NCBI RefSeq assembly: GCF_009720625.1
Contig: NZ_CP046266.1
Location: 3,729,501 to 3,793,500 of the forward strand
DNA length: 64,000 nt
DNA from: Metabacillus sediminilitoris
GTDB lineage: Bacteria > Bacillota > Bacilli > Bacillales > Bacillaceae
Reading direction: 5' to 3'
Of this stretch, positions 9,168 through 20,232 are shown piece by piece. The notes below the pieces were generated by a model. That model saw only the letters and a list, made by a program, of their open reading frames with translations, ran no database searches and had not been told where the DNA came from. Numbering within the stretch: position 1 is the first letter of the stretch; each line of letters starts with the position of its first letter. A program made the translations under genes and the position numbers.

Positions 9168-9334
9168 TCTAAGGCACCTCCTCATCTATCGATACTTTCT
9201 ATTCTATTTGCTTGAGAACGACATGACAATGAATCTAGTTTTACATGTTTGTAACAAGTTTTATTTTGAATATTTCTTGATTTTTGCCTCATTAGTGATT
9301 ATTCGTCAAATAACTTATATTCCCTTTTAAATAT

Positions 9335-9697
9335 TCAATTTTTTTTCAGTTTTTCTCTAGAAATAGACCATTTTGATATCAATATTCTTCTAATAACTGC
9401 TATGTTTTGAAATAGTCTTACTCCAAAAGCAAAGACAGCTACCAAATATAAGTCTACACCAAGATGAACACCGAGAAAAGCTAAACTTGCAGCAAGCAGA
9501 ATGTTAAAGAAAAAACCTGATACGAATACTAACTCATCATAAATATCTTGCAAATGTGCACGTATTCCACCTAATAGGGTATCCAGTGCTGCCAAGATCG
9601 CTATTGATAGATAACTTGAATATTCCGGGGGAATACGCAACTCTGACATTAACCCTAAAATGACACCAAGTATCAAACCTAATATCGGAAGCCACAT
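9335..9697 (-). CDS. sbp: Small basic protein (DUF1290)
   Basis: 120 residues with three or four membrane segments (about 2-20, 27-42, 52-75 and 78-98) and a basic tail. It matches the small basic protein family always found before ftsA in Bacilli: LGLILGVILG, AALDTLLGGIRAHLQD and VSGFFFNILLAASLAFLGVH are typical. No biochemical role is established. Its start immediately follows the ylxX stop, so it belongs to the divIB-ylxW-ylxX-sbp unit; 167 bp separate it from ftsA. Confidence 0.92.
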   Translation of the reverse strand: MWLPILGLILGVILGLMSELRIPPEYSSYLSIAILAALDTLLGGIRAHLQDIYDELVFVSGFFFNILLAASLAFLGVHLGVDLYLVAVFAFGVRLFQNIAVIRRILISKWSISREKLKKN

Positions 9698-9698
9698 T

Positions 9699-10427
9699 TT
9701 AGTTTCCCCCTTCTTCTGATCCTAATGGCTTCATATTTTTAACGCGTATGGAGTCTTCATATGCAGGTATTGTTAACTTTCCAATCGGTTTAGAAACTGT
9801 CAGACTTAAATTATCAATCGCGAAATCTTCATCTGTTGTCGAGGCATTCATTCGATTATATAGCTTGTCTGCATTTTGTGAAATAACTTTTATTTCAATC
9901 GGAAATGAACTTAGGCTGAAATTATCCATTTTTGTTTGACCATTAATATCCCTTATCACGGAGGAATTAATTAATCTTCTTCCTTGGATAGATATTTCTT
10001 TAGCATCATAGGAATTTAATTCATTTATTAATCGTTTTAACAGGTGAGGTGATATGTCCTGAATTGGTGCTCCAATTAATTCATCGGTAAACAATTTGTC
10101 AATTGTAATAATTATCCCTTGCCCTGTTACTTCTGTCAGTCCTGCTTCTTCCTTCAAAACAGTCAATGTTTCATTTAAAGCTATTTCAGGATTTTGATTT
10201 TCTTCCGCCTTGTAAGTTTCAATTATTTCATTATATTTTCTAAGTTCGGAAAGTAAATCAACTTGTAATTGCTGCTCTTTTTTCAAGTCTTCTCTGAGTT
10301 GCCACATATCTCTTGTATCTCGAATAATTGGTTCTTTTATTGTTCGATATTGAATGGCTAGCATTAATCCAAATATCATTAATAATAAAGTAAAACTAAT
10401 CCCCTTTTTCCAATCGGCTTTCTTCAC
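9699..10427 (-). CDS. ylxX: YlxX, DUF881-family membrane protein
   Basis: 242 residues: one N-terminal membrane helix (about 10-26), a coiled-coil region (about 40-75) and a DUF881 domain with GQGIIITIDK, LINELNSYDAKEISIQGRRL and SSVIRDINGQ. The gene begins at GTG (10425-10427) with AGGTGG spaced 6 nt upstream. DUF881 proteins occur in pairs between divIB and sbp in Bacilli; function is unknown, with a division or envelope role suggested by location. It is paralogous to ylxW upstream. Confidence 0.9.
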   Translation of the reverse strand: MKKADWKKGISFTLLLMIFGLMLAIQYRTIKEPIIRDTRDMWQLREDLKKEQQLQVDLLSELRKYNEIIETYKAEENQNPEIALNETLTVLKEEAGLTEVTGQGIIITIDKLFTDELIGAPIQDISPHLLKRLINELNSYDAKEISIQGRRLINSSVIRDINGQTKMDNFSLSSFPIEIKVISQNADKLYNRMNASTTDEDFAIDNLSLTVSKPIGKLTIPAYEDSIRVKNMKPLGSEEGGN

Positions 10428-10485
10428 CTAAAACCACCTATCTGATTTTCACATATATTATTGGTTTTATAAGAATCAATAAGTT

Positions 10486-11208
10486 CTAAGATGCAGATTC
10501 CTGTTCTTGTAATAAAGGTTCCATTTTTATTTCTGATTTATTTTCAACTGTCACAACAATGTTTTCGAATGAGAGTTGATCAATAACCCCACCTGCAATA
10601 TTTAATGAGGGAATTAATACATTTGGATCCCCTATTGCTGCTATGACAAATGGTGCAGGATACTGATTTCCATCTACAGTCACTACAGGTCCATTACAAT
10701 AAAGATAGGAATCGCTCGATAATCTTTGACCATTAATTGATACCGCATCAGCACCAGATATATATAGTTCGTTGATAAGGTTAAAAATATGACTTTCGTG
10801 CACGATATAATTATTGACATTTTCACCTTCAGGAATATATGAAGAATCTTCCAATGTCACTTGAACACCTTGTCCTACTACTGGGACGTCCCCGACATAC
10901 ATACGGTATTTCTCAACGTCTTCAACTAAATTATAATAAATTTGTTTTTGATTCTTTAATGACTCCTCGATTTTTCTGGCTTCTTCTTGTTTAGCATATA
11001 ATTCTTTTTGTAATGCTTCATTTTTTTCTTCTTCGTCAATTAACTGCGAACGCGCTTTAAATTCTTTTTCCCATTGCTCAGCAGAAATTGTATGCTCTTG
11101 CTTTTTTTCGTTTGTTAGTTGATACGAATAAGAAATCAAAAAACCGACAACAAGGAGGACAAAGGTTAAAATGATATAACTACCCTTCAGTTTCATTTTG
11201 GCTTTCAT
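10486..11208 (-). CDS. ylxW: YlxW, DUF881-family membrane protein
   Basis: 240 residues: membrane helix at about 9-25, coiled coil rich in Glu/Lys (about 33-90), then DUF881 with GQGVQVTLEDSS, LINELYISGADAVSINGQRL and FVIAAIGDP. Its second half parallels YlxX, so the two are tandem paralogues. The ATG at 11206-11208 has AGGAGG 6 nt upstream and overlaps the end of divIB by 29 bp, indicating translational coupling. Its function is unknown beyond association with the division cluster. Confidence 0.9.
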   Translation of the reverse strand: MKAKMKLKGSYIILTFVLLVVGFLISYSYQLTNEKKQEHTISAEQWEKEFKARSQLIDEEEKNEALQKELYAKQEEARKIEESLKNQKQIYYNLVEDVEKYRMYVGDVPVVGQGVQVTLEDSSYIPEGENVNNYIVHESHIFNLINELYISGADAVSINGQRLSSDSYLYCNGPVVTVDGNQYPAPFVIAAIGDPNVLIPSLNIAGGVIDQLSFENIVVTVENKSEIKMEPLLQEQESAS

Positions 11209-11971
11209 TATCCTCCTCCTCTTTTGGTAATGGTTCATAGGATTCAAAGTAAGTACCTACTTCAAAATGAATGACACCTTTGATGTCTTCTTCGAGCTGG
11301 GATACAATTTCTGGGTAGGTTTCCATTTTCTTAGAAAAAGTACGAACCGAAGCTATTACTTCATAGCCATCATTCATATAAAGGCGAACTAACCAAGGAT
11401 CAGTTTTATCGGGAGTATAGTGAATCTCAGAGATGGAATTAAATATACTAGGAGAAATTTTTGTTAACTCACTAACCATTTCTTTAATCGCTTCTTCACT
11501 CTTCCAATTAATTAATACTGGAGCATCTGCAGGAGCAGTCTCTTTACGATCCTTTAATACTTGTCCATTTTCGAGGATTGACAAAAATGCTCCATCTTTT
11601 TCAAGATAAGCAATACTTTTATGTTCCTCTACTACCAAAACAATATGATTCGGCAATTTTTTCTTAATTGTCACACTCTTAATTTGTAAATGTTTACCTA
11701 CTGCATTCTTAATTTCCTTGGAATTGATATTCCAAAAACCTGATGAGGTAGTTATACCACTCATTTCAATAATTTTTTTTGATTCAACCGTTTCATTTCC
11801 TTCTACAGAAACACTTGCAACTTTACTTAAAGGAGATTGAAAATAAATAACAAGTAGAATAAGCAAGAAGAAGACGGATAAAAAAGAAATAAGTCTACGA
11901 TTTGATTTTTGTTTTCGCTGCTGTTGTAGTTTTGGTATGCGATCTTCTAACGAAACAACTTTCTTTTCCAA
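11180..11971 (-). CDS. divIB: DivIB / FtsQ, division protein with POTRA domain
   Basis: 263 residues: basic cytoplasmic tail (1-26), one membrane helix (about 28-45), a POTRA domain beginning VASVSVEGNETVESKKIIEMSG, the FtsQ beta domain and an acidic C-terminal tail. DivIB works with FtsL and DivIC to link the Z ring to septal peptidoglycan synthesis by PBP2B. The start is a TTG (11969-11971) seven bases after GGGGTG; an ATG 4 bp upstream is out of frame. Confidence 0.94.
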   Translation of the reverse strand: MEKKVVSLEDRIPKLQQQRKQKSNRRLISFLSVFFLLILLVIYFQSPLSKVASVSVEGNETVESKKIIEMSGITTSSGFWNINSKEIKNAVGKHLQIKSVTIKKKLPNHIVLVVEEHKSIAYLEKDGAFLSILENGQVLKDRKETAPADAPVLINWKSEEAIKEMVSELTKISPSIFNSISEIHYTPDKTDPWLVRLYMNDGYEVIASVRTFSKKMETYPEIVSQLEEDIKGVIHFEVGTYFESYEPLPKEEEDNESQNETEG

Positions 11972-12312
11972 TCATTTTCACCCCATAATAGCAAAAAAAC
12001 TCTAGGCAATCATTCAATCATTTCATAAGAAGATGAGAGGTACCTTTCTAGTTAATCCTGTTAGCTGAATATCAACAGGCACTCGTGTTGATTGCGGAAA
12101 AAAACAACTTTATAGGTTATTTTTTTTCGTAAACATACGAAAGAGATTTTGATTCACTTCCACTCCTTTTTCATAACTTAAATCTTTTCATAAAACAAAC
12201 GGCATAAAAGATGCCGTTTATATATTATGAGAAAGGAAATCCTTAAACAAGCAAATCATATACACAAAGTCATTATACCACAAGAAAAGGAAATAATGGG
12301 GAGGTTTGATGA
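11972..12312. other. Intergenic region between murB and divIB
   Basis: 341 bp without a gene. A 9-bp perfect hairpin (12197-12205 with 12211-12219) lies after murB. The rest is AT-rich; no clear promoter or conserved element was found, although the gap and hairpin suggest divIB may have its own promoter. Confidence 0.5.
12197..12219 (-). terminator. Hairpin, possible weak terminator after murB
   Basis: AAACGGCAT and ATGCCGTTT form a 9-bp stem with a 5-nt loop, followed on the minus strand by a short, interrupted T stretch. It lies 94 bp after the murB stop. Termination strength is uncertain. Confidence 0.5.
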
Positions 12313-13221
12313 CTATTTCCGCCCTATTATTTCAACTTCTGTTTCCATTGTTACTCCATATTTTTCGAGAATGGTTTCTTTTACAAATGCAATGAGATCT
12401 AATACATCTTGAGCAGTAGCATCCCCTGCATTTACAATAAAGTTCCCATGCATTTCTGAAATTTTCGCTCCACCAATTTGATAACCTTTTAAACCGGCAT
12501 CTTCAACAAGCTGACCTGCATATTTTGGAAGGGGATTCCGAAAAATACTGCCTGCACATGGAAAATTCCATGGCTGTGTAACTTTTCTATAATCCTTATT
12601 TTTTTGCATTACAGCAACAATATCTTCTTTTACCCCTTTTTCCAATTTTAAAACCGCATTAAGGCAAATTCCAGGTTTTTTCTCTTGTAAAACCGATGTT
12701 CGATAGGAAAACTCTAAGTCTTCATTCGATAACCATTCCAATCTTCCATCATCAAAAAGAATTTGTGCTTTTACAAGAATTTTAGAAATATCAGAACCAT
12801 GTGCACCCGCATTCATATAGACAGCACCACCAATTGACCCAGGAATACCACTAGCAAACTCTAATCCTGACAAACCTTTTTTGCTAATAATGGTTGCAAG
12901 TCTTACGATTGAACATCCTCCACCAACAGTGAGCAGATCTTCATGTAACTCAAAGTCATCTAATCCAATACCTAGCTTAAGGACAACACCTTCTATTCCC
13001 TTATCTGAAACAAGTAGATTTGAGCCTCTTCCAATCGCTCTCCACTTTACTCCATGCTTTTTTATTATTTGCAAAGCTTTTGCTAATGATTCTGAACTGC
13101 TCGGTTCAACAAATAAATCTGCCGGTCCGCCAATTTTAATTGTTGTATGCTTTAATAAAGGTTCATTTTCTCGTACTTTACCAATATTAGCCGAAAGCAA
13201 ATCATTATATAATCTAGACAT
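12313..13221 (-). CDS. murB: UDP-N-acetylenolpyruvoylglucosamine reductase (MurB)
   Basis: 302 residues, the short (type II) MurB form. It reduces UDP-GlcNAc-enolpyruvate to UDP-MurNAc with NADPH and FAD in the cytoplasm. Visible motifs are the FAD-binding [28 protein letters not shown], and the catalytic-serine stretch [18 protein letters not shown] near the end carries the conserved Glu. The ATG follows AGGAGGA. It lies 19 bp downstream of murG as in B. subtilis. Confidence 0.97.
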   Translation of the reverse strand: MSRLYNDLLSANIGKVRENEPLLKHTTIKIGGPADLFVEPSSSESLAKALQIIKKHGVKWRAIGRGSNLLVSDKGIEGVVLKLGIGLDDFELHEDLLTVGGGCSIVRLATIISKKGLSGLEFASGIPGSIGGAVYMNAGAHGSDISKILVKAQILFDDGRLEWLSNEDLEFSYRTSVLQEKKPGICLNAVLKLEKGVKEDIVAVMQKNKDYRKVTQPWNFPCAGSIFRNPLPKYAGQLVEDAGLKGYQIGGAKISEMHGNFIVNAGDATAQDVLDLIAFVKETILEKYGVTMETEVEIIGRK

Positions 13222-13240
13222 AATGTCCTCCTATACCAAT

Positions 13241-14335
13241 TTATTTCTTTGCAATTTCTTTCATAACTTGATATAGCTTTGAAGCAGCATCTGGTATTCC
13301 CAGTTCCTTAGAAGCCTTTTTCATAGCAGTAAGCTTTGTTTCATTTAATAAAATATTATCAATTTCAGACAACAATTGGCTTCCATTTAAACCTTGTTCT
13401 CTTAGCATAATTGCCGCATGATGATCACTCAAAGATCTTGCATTTTTTTCTTGATGATTTGCTGTTACATATGGACTTGGAATTAATATACTTGGTATAC
13501 CTAATGCTGTGATTTCCGCTAGTGAAGTAGCTCCTGCTCGTGAAACAATTAAATCTACAGCTGATAATACCTCAGGCATATTATGAATAAATGGCTTTAT
13601 AATCACATGTGAATGGTCTTTTACATTTATCATCTCTGCCATTACTTTATCATAATGTACTTCACCAGTTACATAAACAACTTGATATGGTTTATCTTTT
13701 AAAAATGGCATCATTTGTAATACCGCTTCATTTATCGCACGAGCACCACGACTTCCACCAAATATTAATACGGTCTTCCGGTTTGAATTAAGACCAAGCG
13801 ACTGTCTGCCTTTCCCTGCATCTTGACCAAGAACTTCTGAAGCTCGGGGATTTCCTGTTAACACCACTTTGTGTTCAGGAAAGTATTTTTTTGCATCTTC
13901 AAAACAGATGGCAACCTTATCTACATATCGAGATAAAAATTTATTTGTAACACCTGGTAAACTATTTTGTTCATGAATGACTGTAGGGATTTTCAACTTA
14001 GATGCTGCATAGACAACTGGTCCACAAACATATCCGCCAGTACCTATTACAACATCTGGCTTGAAATTTTTTAAATACTTTTTACTAATCGAGACCCCTC
14101 TTAAAAAACGGGTAACAGTTTTAATATTTTCGAATGATAGTTTTCTTTTAAACCCAGTAATCTCTATAGCCTTAAATGGTATGCCTGCCCGTTTCACTAT
14201 ATCTTTTTCAAGACCATTTTCCGTTCCAATATATAAAAATTCTGCTTTAGCATTTTGTCGTTTTATTTCATTTATTAATGCAAGTGCTGGATAAATGTGT
14301 CCACCAGTACCTCCACCGCTTACAACAACTTTCAT
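13241..14335 (-). CDS. murG: MurG, lipid II-forming GlcNAc transferase
   Basis: 364 residues of the GT-B fold. MurG transfers GlcNAc from UDP-GlcNAc to lipid I on the inner membrane face. The N-domain begins [20 protein letters not shown] with the lipid-binding G-loop; [12 protein letters not shown] and [15 protein letters not shown] follow; the nucleotide site contains [10 protein letters not shown] and [22 protein letters not shown]. The start was placed at the second of two adjacent ATGs (14333-14335), five bases after GGGGGAG. Confidence 0.97.
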   Translation of the reverse strand: MKVVVSGGGTGGHIYPALALINEIKRQNAKAEFLYIGTENGLEKDIVKRAGIPFKAIEITGFKRKLSFENIKTVTRFLRGVSISKKYLKNFKPDVVIGTGGYVCGPVVYAASKLKIPTVIHEQNSLPGVTNKFLSRYVDKVAICFEDAKKYFPEHKVVLTGNPRASEVLGQDAGKGRQSLGLNSNRKTVLIFGGSRGARAINEAVLQMMPFLKDKPYQVVYVTGEVHYDKVMAEMINVKDHSHVIIKPFIHNMPEVLSAVDLIVSRAGATSLAEITALGIPSILIPSPYVTANHQEKNARSLSDHHAAIMLREQGLNGSQLLSEIDNILLNETKLTAMKKASKELGIPDAASKLYQVMKEIAKK

Positions 14336-14565
14336 CATAGCTCCCCCAATATGGTAAATCATAAACACAACTTACCGTGTCATCATATTTTGAAAAATTA
14401 CGTTTTATTAACATTTAAATTCTTTCTTAATTTGTTTATTGAAACTGATCAACGCAATCAGTGTATAAACGTGATAAAGGCTGACTGTTAAGGACTCTTT
14501 TTAGACTTTATTGCAAGCCTAAAATCATCACTTCCCTATCGTCAGCCTTAAATGTCCATATTACA

Positions 14566-15666
14566 TTAATATTTTGAATACCTGCTTACATTTAATAATA
14601 CACCAATCGCCATTAGCATTAAGGTAAGTGATGATCCCCCATAACTTAAGAAAGGAAGGGTGATCCCTGTAACAGGCATAAGTCCTGTTACAACGCCAAC
14701 ATTGATCATAACTTGAATTGCAACCATTGTTATAATACCAATTGCTAAAAAACTCCCATAAAGATCTGGTGCGCCTAGTGCAATTCTTACTCCTCGCCAT
14801 AAAAGTAAACCGAAAAGGAGTAACACTAATGAACCGCCAATAAATCCTAATTCTTCAGATAAAATCGCAAAAATAAAATCTGTTTGCGGTTCTGGTAAAT
14901 AGAAAAACTTTTGTCTGCTCTGCCCAAGTCCTAAGCCAAATAATCCACCTGGTCCAATTGCATATAAAGATTGGATAATTTGAAATCCACTGCCAAGTGG
15001 ATCTTCCCAAGGATCTAAAAATGACGTAATACGTTTAATTCGATATGGAGCAGATAAAACGAGGGCAACAAAACCTGCTACTCCTAACAAACCAAGCCAT
15101 ACAAAATGGATGACTCGTGCTCCAGATACAAAAATCATAACGATACAGGTTCCTACCATGACTGTTCCTGTTCCTAAATCAGGTTGTAGCATTATCATAG
15201 CAAAAGCTGTAAAAACAAGCCCTAGAGAAGGAATTAATCCTTTTTTAAACGAAGTGATTTTCTTTTGATTTTCAGATAAAAACTTTGCAAGAAATGCGAT
15301 CATTGCCAATTTCATAAACTCTGATGGCTGAATGGAGAAAGCACCAACACCTATCCAGCTTCTTGAACCGTTTCTTTCCATCCCGATACCAGGTATCAAA
15401 ACCGCGATTAATAAGAAAAAACAAACAATAATTAACATTTTTGCCCATGTTCGCCATGTCCAGTAATCAACATTCATTAGAAAAAACATTGCTATTACTC
15501 CAACGCCGGCAAATAAAAGCTGACGTTTGGCAAAAAAGAATGAATCATCAAATTTATACGTCGCCCACACAGCACTTGCACTGTATACCATAATAAGACC
15601 AATTGTTAATAGAAGCAACGTAAGGATAACTAATATAAAGTCTGGTGTAGACCTTTTTGCTGTCAA
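14566..15666 (-). CDS. spoVE: SpoVE, SEDS-family glycosyltransferase for spore cortex
   Basis: 366 residues, about ten membrane helices, SEDS family (FtsW/RodA/SpoVE). It is much closer to SpoVE than to the FtsW at 59740: the N-terminus TAKRSTPDFILV and loops NGSRSWIGVGAFSIQPSEF, DPWEDPLGSGFQIIQSLYA and ITLPFLSYGGSS are SpoVE-like. It polymerises peptidoglycan strands for the cortex with the transpeptidase SpoVD. The start is TTG (15664-15666) after AGGGGTG. A 307-bp non-coding region separates it from murD, fitting its own sporulation promoter. Confidence 0.95.
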   Translation of the reverse strand: MTAKRSTPDFILVILTLLLLTIGLIMVYSASAVWATYKFDDSFFFAKRQLLFAGVGVIAMFFLMNVDYWTWRTWAKMLIIVCFFLLIAVLIPGIGMERNGSRSWIGVGAFSIQPSEFMKLAMIAFLAKFLSENQKKITSFKKGLIPSLGLVFTAFAMIMLQPDLGTGTVMVGTCIVMIFVSGARVIHFVWLGLLGVAGFVALVLSAPYRIKRITSFLDPWEDPLGSGFQIIQSLYAIGPGGLFGLGLGQSRQKFFYLPEPQTDFIFAILSEELGFIGGSLVLLLFGLLLWRGVRIALGAPDLYGSFLAIGIITMVAIQVMINVGVVTGLMPVTGITLPFLSYGGSSLTLMLMAIGVLLNVSRYSKY

Positions 15667-15973
15667 TGCCGAACACCCCTGTACCTATTATTTAAGGGCT
15701 GTATGGCTCGTAGAATAGCACTAGGCAGCTGCATATCGGTATTAGCATAAGATAATCCGTGAGCTTGCAGGTTATTTTTATCCCCGCTGCCGGTATGGTT
15801 TATGCTTTTGGGCAGTCAAAAACTAAAGACCGTTCCCCTGACTGACCCTTCATTTCATGTGTAAACCGATGGCCCCTAGAACTAGACACTGACACTATGT
15901 TTCATATTAATTCTCGTCTTTTGAACAAAAAAGGTTAGTACCTTGTTCATAGTTGAGAAAAGCGTACAAGCCC
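15667..15973 (-). other. Non-coding region upstream of spoVE
   Basis: 307 bp without a gene, richer in GC than neighbouring gaps. Read on the minus strand it contains a stretch (about 15820-15895) with AGGGGCC and GGGGAACGGTC blocks that look like a decayed intergenic repeat, and distant complementary hexamers GGCAGC/GCTGCC (around 15788 and 15724) that could fold a long leader. In B. subtilis spoVE has sigmaE promoters here; I could not identify a clear sigmaE pair. Confidence 0.45.
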
Positions 15974-17326
15974 TTAATTAAGCTTATGCACGGCTTGAAT
16001 AAAAATGTCTCCTCTTTCTTCAAAAGTTTTGAACTGATCCCAACTAGCACATGCTGGTGATAATACGATCACATCATCTTCATCGGAAACTTCATACGCC
16101 GTGATAACTGCTTGTTCCACATTATCGACACGTTTTATGACTTCTATTCCACTCTCTTTGGCGATTCTTTCAAGTTTTGGTGCAGTTTCACCAAATAAAA
16201 TCATTGCTTTGACATGTTTTAAAAAAGGTTTAAGCTCATCAAATTCATTTCCGCGATCAAGACCACCAGCAAGTAAAATTGTTGGAACAGTAAACGCTTG
16301 AAGTGCCTTACTTGTTGCTAAAATATTCGTTGCTTTTGAATCATTATAAAAACGGCGGTTGTTAATGTTTTCAACAAATTGGAGTCTATGTTTTACACCT
16401 TTAAATGAAGTAAGAACCTTAACAATGGCATCATTGGTAGCCCCTCTTAATTTTACAGCTGAAATAGCAGCAAGGATATTTTCAAGATTATGTGCTCCTG
16501 GTAACACGATATCTTTTATTAAAATGATTTGTTCATTTTTATACCAAATGCTTTCATCTTTAATATATGTACCGCCTTCGAGCATCGTTGTAGTTGAGAA
16601 GAATAGTTTTTCTGCATGAGATTTTTCAGAAAGCTCACAAACTTCACGGTCATCAAAATTAACGATGGATGCATCCGTTCCAATTTGATTTTCATAAATT
16701 TTCCCCTTTGCATACACATATTCATCTTTTGTGCCATGATAATCTAAATGAGCATCAAAAATATTAAGGAGAACAGCTATTGCTGGTCTAAACTCAATTG
16801 TACCTAATAGTTGAAACGATGATAATTCCATTACGATTACATTATCTTTTGTAGCAAGTTGTGCAACTTCACATGCAACAGTCCCAATATTCCCTGCAAT
16901 TAACGGTTGCTTTCCAGCTTCTTTTAGCATTTCATAAATAAGTGTCGTTGTTGTTGTTTTACCATTAGATCCAGTAATTGCGATGATGTCAGCTTCAGAT
17001 ATTTTATATGCAAGCTCCACTTCGGTTATCGTTGGAATATTTTGTTTTTCCGCAAGTGAAATCAATGGATTTGAATAGGGAATACCAGGATTTTTTACAA
17101 CCAAGTCAACTGAATCACTAATTAATGAAAGAGGATGGTCTCCACATACAACCTGTACTCCAAGTTCTCTTAATTCTTGAACAGATGCATCTGAGTCTAC
17201 AGCCTTTAAATCGTTTACAGTTACATTAGCACCTAGCTGATGTAATAATTTAGCGGCCGCTAAGCCGCTTTTTGCTAAACCAATTACTAATACATTTTTA
17301 TGTAGATAATCACTAATCTTTTTCAA
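15974..17326 (-). CDS. murD: UDP-MurNAc-L-Ala:D-Glu ligase (MurD)
   Basis: 450 residues, three-domain Mur ligase that adds D-Glu to UDP-MurNAc-L-Ala with ATP. The N-domain has [17 protein letters not shown]; the ATPase P-loop is [29 protein letters not shown] and [16 protein letters not shown] mark the central and C-terminal domains, and [17 protein letters not shown] is characteristic. The start is TTG (17324-17326) with GAGGTG located inside the end of mraY; mraY ends at the adjacent base, so the two genes are coupled. Confidence 0.97.
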   Translation of the reverse strand: MKKISDYLHKNVLVIGLAKSGLAAAKLLHQLGANVTVNDLKAVDSDASVQELRELGVQVVCGDHPLSLISDSVDLVVKNPGIPYSNPLISLAEKQNIPTITEVELAYKISEADIIAITGSNGKTTTTTLIYEMLKEAGKQPLIAGNIGTVACEVAQLATKDNVIVMELSSFQLLGTIEFRPAIAVLLNIFDAHLDYHGTKDEYVYAKGKIYENQIGTDASIVNFDDREVCELSEKSHAEKLFFSTTTMLEGGTYIKDESIWYKNEQIILIKDIVLPGAHNLENILAAISAVKLRGATNDAIVKVLTSFKGVKHRLQFVENINNRRFYNDSKATNILATSKALQAFTVPTILLAGGLDRGNEFDELKPFLKHVKAMILFGETAPKLERIAKESGIEVIKRVDNVEQAVITAYEVSDEDDVIVLSPACASWDQFKTFEERGDIFIQAVHKLN

Positions 17327-18301
17327 TTACAACCACACCTCGATATAAATTCCTAACACTGCAAAAACAAGTCCTATTGTCCAGAATGTGACAACTACTC
17401 TCCATTCTGACCATCCAACTAATTCGTAATGATGATGAAGCGGACTCATTTTAAAAACTCTTTTCCCTGTTGTTTTGAATGAAATAACTTGAATAATAAC
17501 GGATAATGTTTCAATAACAAATACTCCGCCAATTAACACAAGTAATATTTCTAATTTTGTTAAAATTGCTATTGTTACAATTGCTCCACCAAGGGCAAGC
17601 GAACCAGTATCTCCCATAAATACTTTTGCAGGATGTGCATTAAATACTAAAAATCCAAGTACAGCCCCTACTACTGCTACTGAAAAAATGGCAACATCAT
17701 ATTGTGATTGATTCCAAGCAAGTACTGCAAACGCACCGAAAGCAATGGCAGCAGTTCCGGATAATAACCCATCTAATCCGTCTGTTAAATTAACTGCGTT
17801 GGAACCACCTACAAGCATAAAAATCACAAGTATGACATATCCCCATCCTAAATCAACAGAAAGAGTCGTACCTGGAATACCTAACTCTGTAGAAAATCCG
17901 TATTGAGTAAAGACAAGATAAAATATAACTGCAATAATTATTTGCCCAAGTAGCTTTTGTCGTGAAGTTAATCCAAGATTTCTTTTCATGACAACTTTTA
18001 TAAAATCATCTAAGAACCCTAATAGTCCATAACCGACTGTCACAAACAATAATAGATACATTTCAACACTAAGTTGGGAGAACTTACCAGTCATTACAAT
18101 AGTTGTAATGATGATGGAGATGATAATCATTACTCCTCCCATAGTTGGTGTACCTGATTTTTTTTGATGAGATTTTGGTCCCTCTTCTCTAATACTTTGA
18201 CCAAATTTCAATCTTCTTAGAAATGGAATAATGACTGGGGACAGTAATACACTTATTAAAAATCCCATCACGAGTGTTATTAAAATGACTTGCTCTAACA
18301 T
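17327..18301 (-). CDS. mraY: MraY, phospho-MurNAc-pentapeptide translocase
   Basis: 324 residues, about ten membrane helices. MraY transfers phospho-MurNAc-pentapeptide to undecaprenyl phosphate, making lipid I. Signature parts are [52 protein letters not shown] and the SPLHHHYE motif near the C-terminus with the catalytic-site histidines. The ATG has a GGGAGGGAG site. It directly precedes murD. Confidence 0.97.
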   Translation of the reverse strand: MLEQVILITLVMGFLISVLLSPVIIPFLRRLKFGQSIREEGPKSHQKKSGTPTMGGVMIIISIIITTIVMTGKFSQLSVEMYLLLFVTVGYGLLGFLDDFIKVVMKRNLGLTSRQKLLGQIIIAVIFYLVFTQYGFSTELGIPGTTLSVDLGWGYVILVIFMLVGGSNAVNLTDGLDGLLSGTAAIAFGAFAVLAWNQSQYDVAIFSVAVVGAVLGFLVFNAHPAKVFMGDTGSLALGGAIVTIAILTKLEILLVLIGGVFVIETLSVIIQVISFKTTGKRVFKMSPLHHHYELVGWSEWRVVVTFWTIGLVFAVLGIYIEVWL

Positions 18302-18487
18302 GTATACTCCCTCCCCACTATAAATTTTCCGAATCGAGTAATAATGTTATTTGATTGTATACTTTTAGTAAACAAATTTTTATTCATTTTATCATCTTCT
18401 CTTTCTATCCGATGTTACCTATTTTATGACGAAAATCATAATGAAACTACACCCTTATTTACGGGCTGACATCCTCTCATAAATAGA

Positions 18488-19951
18488 TTAGATACTTTTA
18501 TTAATTGCCTTAAAAGCAACTTCTTTATCATCAAAATCAAATGTTTCATCACCAATTATCTGGTAGGTTTCATGGCCTTTCCCAGCTATTAAAATGACAT
18601 CGCCTTTTTTGGCATTTTCCACAGCAAAAAGAATTGCTTTTTCACGATTCTCGATTGAATGATAATGCTCTCCTGCAACCCCTGCTTCCATATCACGCAA
18701 TATCATCCTCGGATCTTCACTTCTTGGGTTATCAGACGTAAAAATTGGCTCGTCGCTAAATTCCGTTGCAATTTTTGCCATTAGAGGTCTTTTTGTTTTA
18801 TCTCGATCACCACCGCAACCTACAACACAAAAGATTTTCCCTTCAACAAATTGCTTTATCGTTTGCAGGACATTTTCTAGACTATCGGGAGTATGTGCGT
18901 AGTCAACAATGACCGTAAAATCTTGACCGCCATCAACAAGTTCAAAGCGGCCCCTTACGCCATCCATAGCTTCAACTGCATGGCAAATTGTATCTAATTC
19001 AATTGAGGATGCTAGACTTGCTGCTACTGCTGCCAACACATTATATATACTAAATTTACCAATCATATTAATCGATATATGTTTTATTCCAACAGGAGTA
19101 ATCAACTGGAACTCAGTACCTTTAGATGTCATTTTTATTTCTTTAGCCATAACATCTGCTTCTTTATTAATACCATAAGTCATAATTTTGGCAGAAGTCA
19201 TTTTGATAAATTCTTCCGATGCTTCTTCATCGGCATTTAGAACAGCTATTTTTATATTGTCATGATCAAAACGATTACCTAATTGTGCAAAAAGCAATCC
19301 TTTAGCATATTTATAGGCTTCCATTGTTTTATGATAATCTAAATGATCCTGTGATAAGTTTGTAAAGACAGCAACATTAAAATCACAGCCATGGATCCTT
19401 CCTAAATGAAGTGCGTGAGAAGAAACCTCCATAACAGCATGTGTGACATCATTTTCTCTCATATCTTGAAATGTTTTTTGTAAAGTTAAGCTCTCAGGAG
19501 TTGTATTTTTTACATCTATTTGTTTTTCAGCAATTTTTATGTACATTGTACCAATTAAGCCTGTTTTTTTGTTTGCTTCCTTTAAAATTTTCTCTATGAT
19601 ATGTGTTGTTGTCGTTTTTCCGTTTGTACCTGTTACACCTATTAGGTGCATCTGATGAGTTGGCTGACCATAAAAAATATCAGCGAGAACCGCCATTGCT
19701 CGTTTTGTATCTTTTACAACAATGACTGGTACATCAACTTGTAGTTGTCGCTCTGACAGAATAGCTACAGCTCCATTTTCAACTGCTTTCTCAGCAAAAT
19801 CATGACCATCAACGGTATAACCGTCAATACATATGAACAAGCTTCCATTCTTTACTTCTCTAGAATCCATTTCAATTGATGTTATGGTAGGATTTTCATT
19901 ATATTCAATTGATCGATCATGTAAATATGTAAGTAATTCATTTAATTTCAT
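18488..19951 (-). CDS. murE: UDP-MurNAc-tripeptide synthetase (MurE), meso-DAP type
   Basis: 487 residues. MurE adds the third stem-peptide residue. The ATPase loop is [18 protein letters not shown] and the carbamylated-Lys region YAKGLLF is present. The motif DNPR in [11 protein letters not shown] marks meso-diaminopimelate specificity, so the wall is predicted to be A1gamma type. Two nearby ATGs fit; the one at 19949-19951 ([10 protein letters not shown]) has the better spacing to TAGGAA. It is separated from spoVD by about 280 bp with the spoVD terminator, and from mraY by 186 bp. Confidence 0.96.
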   Translation of the reverse strand: MKLNELLTYLHDRSIEYNENPTITSIEMDSREVKNGSLFICIDGYTVDGHDFAEKAVENGAVAILSERQLQVDVPVIVVKDTKRAMAVLADIFYGQPTHQMHLIGVTGTNGKTTTTHIIEKILKEANKKTGLIGTMYIKIAEKQIDVKNTTPESLTLQKTFQDMRENDVTHAVMEVSSHALHLGRIHGCDFNVAVFTNLSQDHLDYHKTMEAYKYAKGLLFAQLGNRFDHDNIKIAVLNADEEASEEFIKMTSAKIMTYGINKEADVMAKEIKMTSKGTEFQLITPVGIKHISINMIGKFSIYNVLAAVAASLASSIELDTICHAVEAMDGVRGRFELVDGGQDFTVIVDYAHTPDSLENVLQTIKQFVEGKIFCVVGCGGDRDKTKRPLMAKIATEFSDEPIFTSDNPRSEDPRMILRDMEAGVAGEHYHSIENREKAILFAVENAKKGDVILIAGKGHETYQIIGDETFDFDDKEVAFKAINKSI

Positions 19952-20191
19952 AACCATATTCCTACTTTCATTAAATCGTTTTGCCCATCATTCTATTTTA
20001 AGTATGTAGTAGATTCTAAAGGGCAAAAAACCAAATTTTCAATAAATACTTCTTCAACCTAATAAGTGATTGTTTCTCCGTACTTATTTTATCTTACTTA
20101 TAAAAAAAGAGCCATCATTCGTTACATTTTCTTTTTAAAATCTTTTATGTTTTATTATTTCGAAAACTTAATGGCCAATCCCAAACAGAAA

Positions 20192-20231
20192 GAAAGCGTG
20201 GCATTCCTTTCCTCTAGAATGCCATGCTTTC
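20192..20231 (-). terminator. Intrinsic terminator after spoVD
   Basis: A 15-bp stem with one G-T wobble (20192-20206 with 20217-20231) lies directly after the spoVD stop codon. It would separate the spoVD transcript from murE. Confidence 0.75.
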
Positions 20232-20232
20232 T

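Noticed and set aside
9076..9330. 84-codon plus-strand frame at the ftsA 5' end
   Set aside because: Mostly antisense to ftsA and the remainder is AT-rich, with no family resemblance.
14478..14547. AAGGCTGAC / GTCAGCCTT inverted repeat between spoVE and murG as a terminator
   Set aside because: The loop is about 50 nt and no T run follows; too weak to call.
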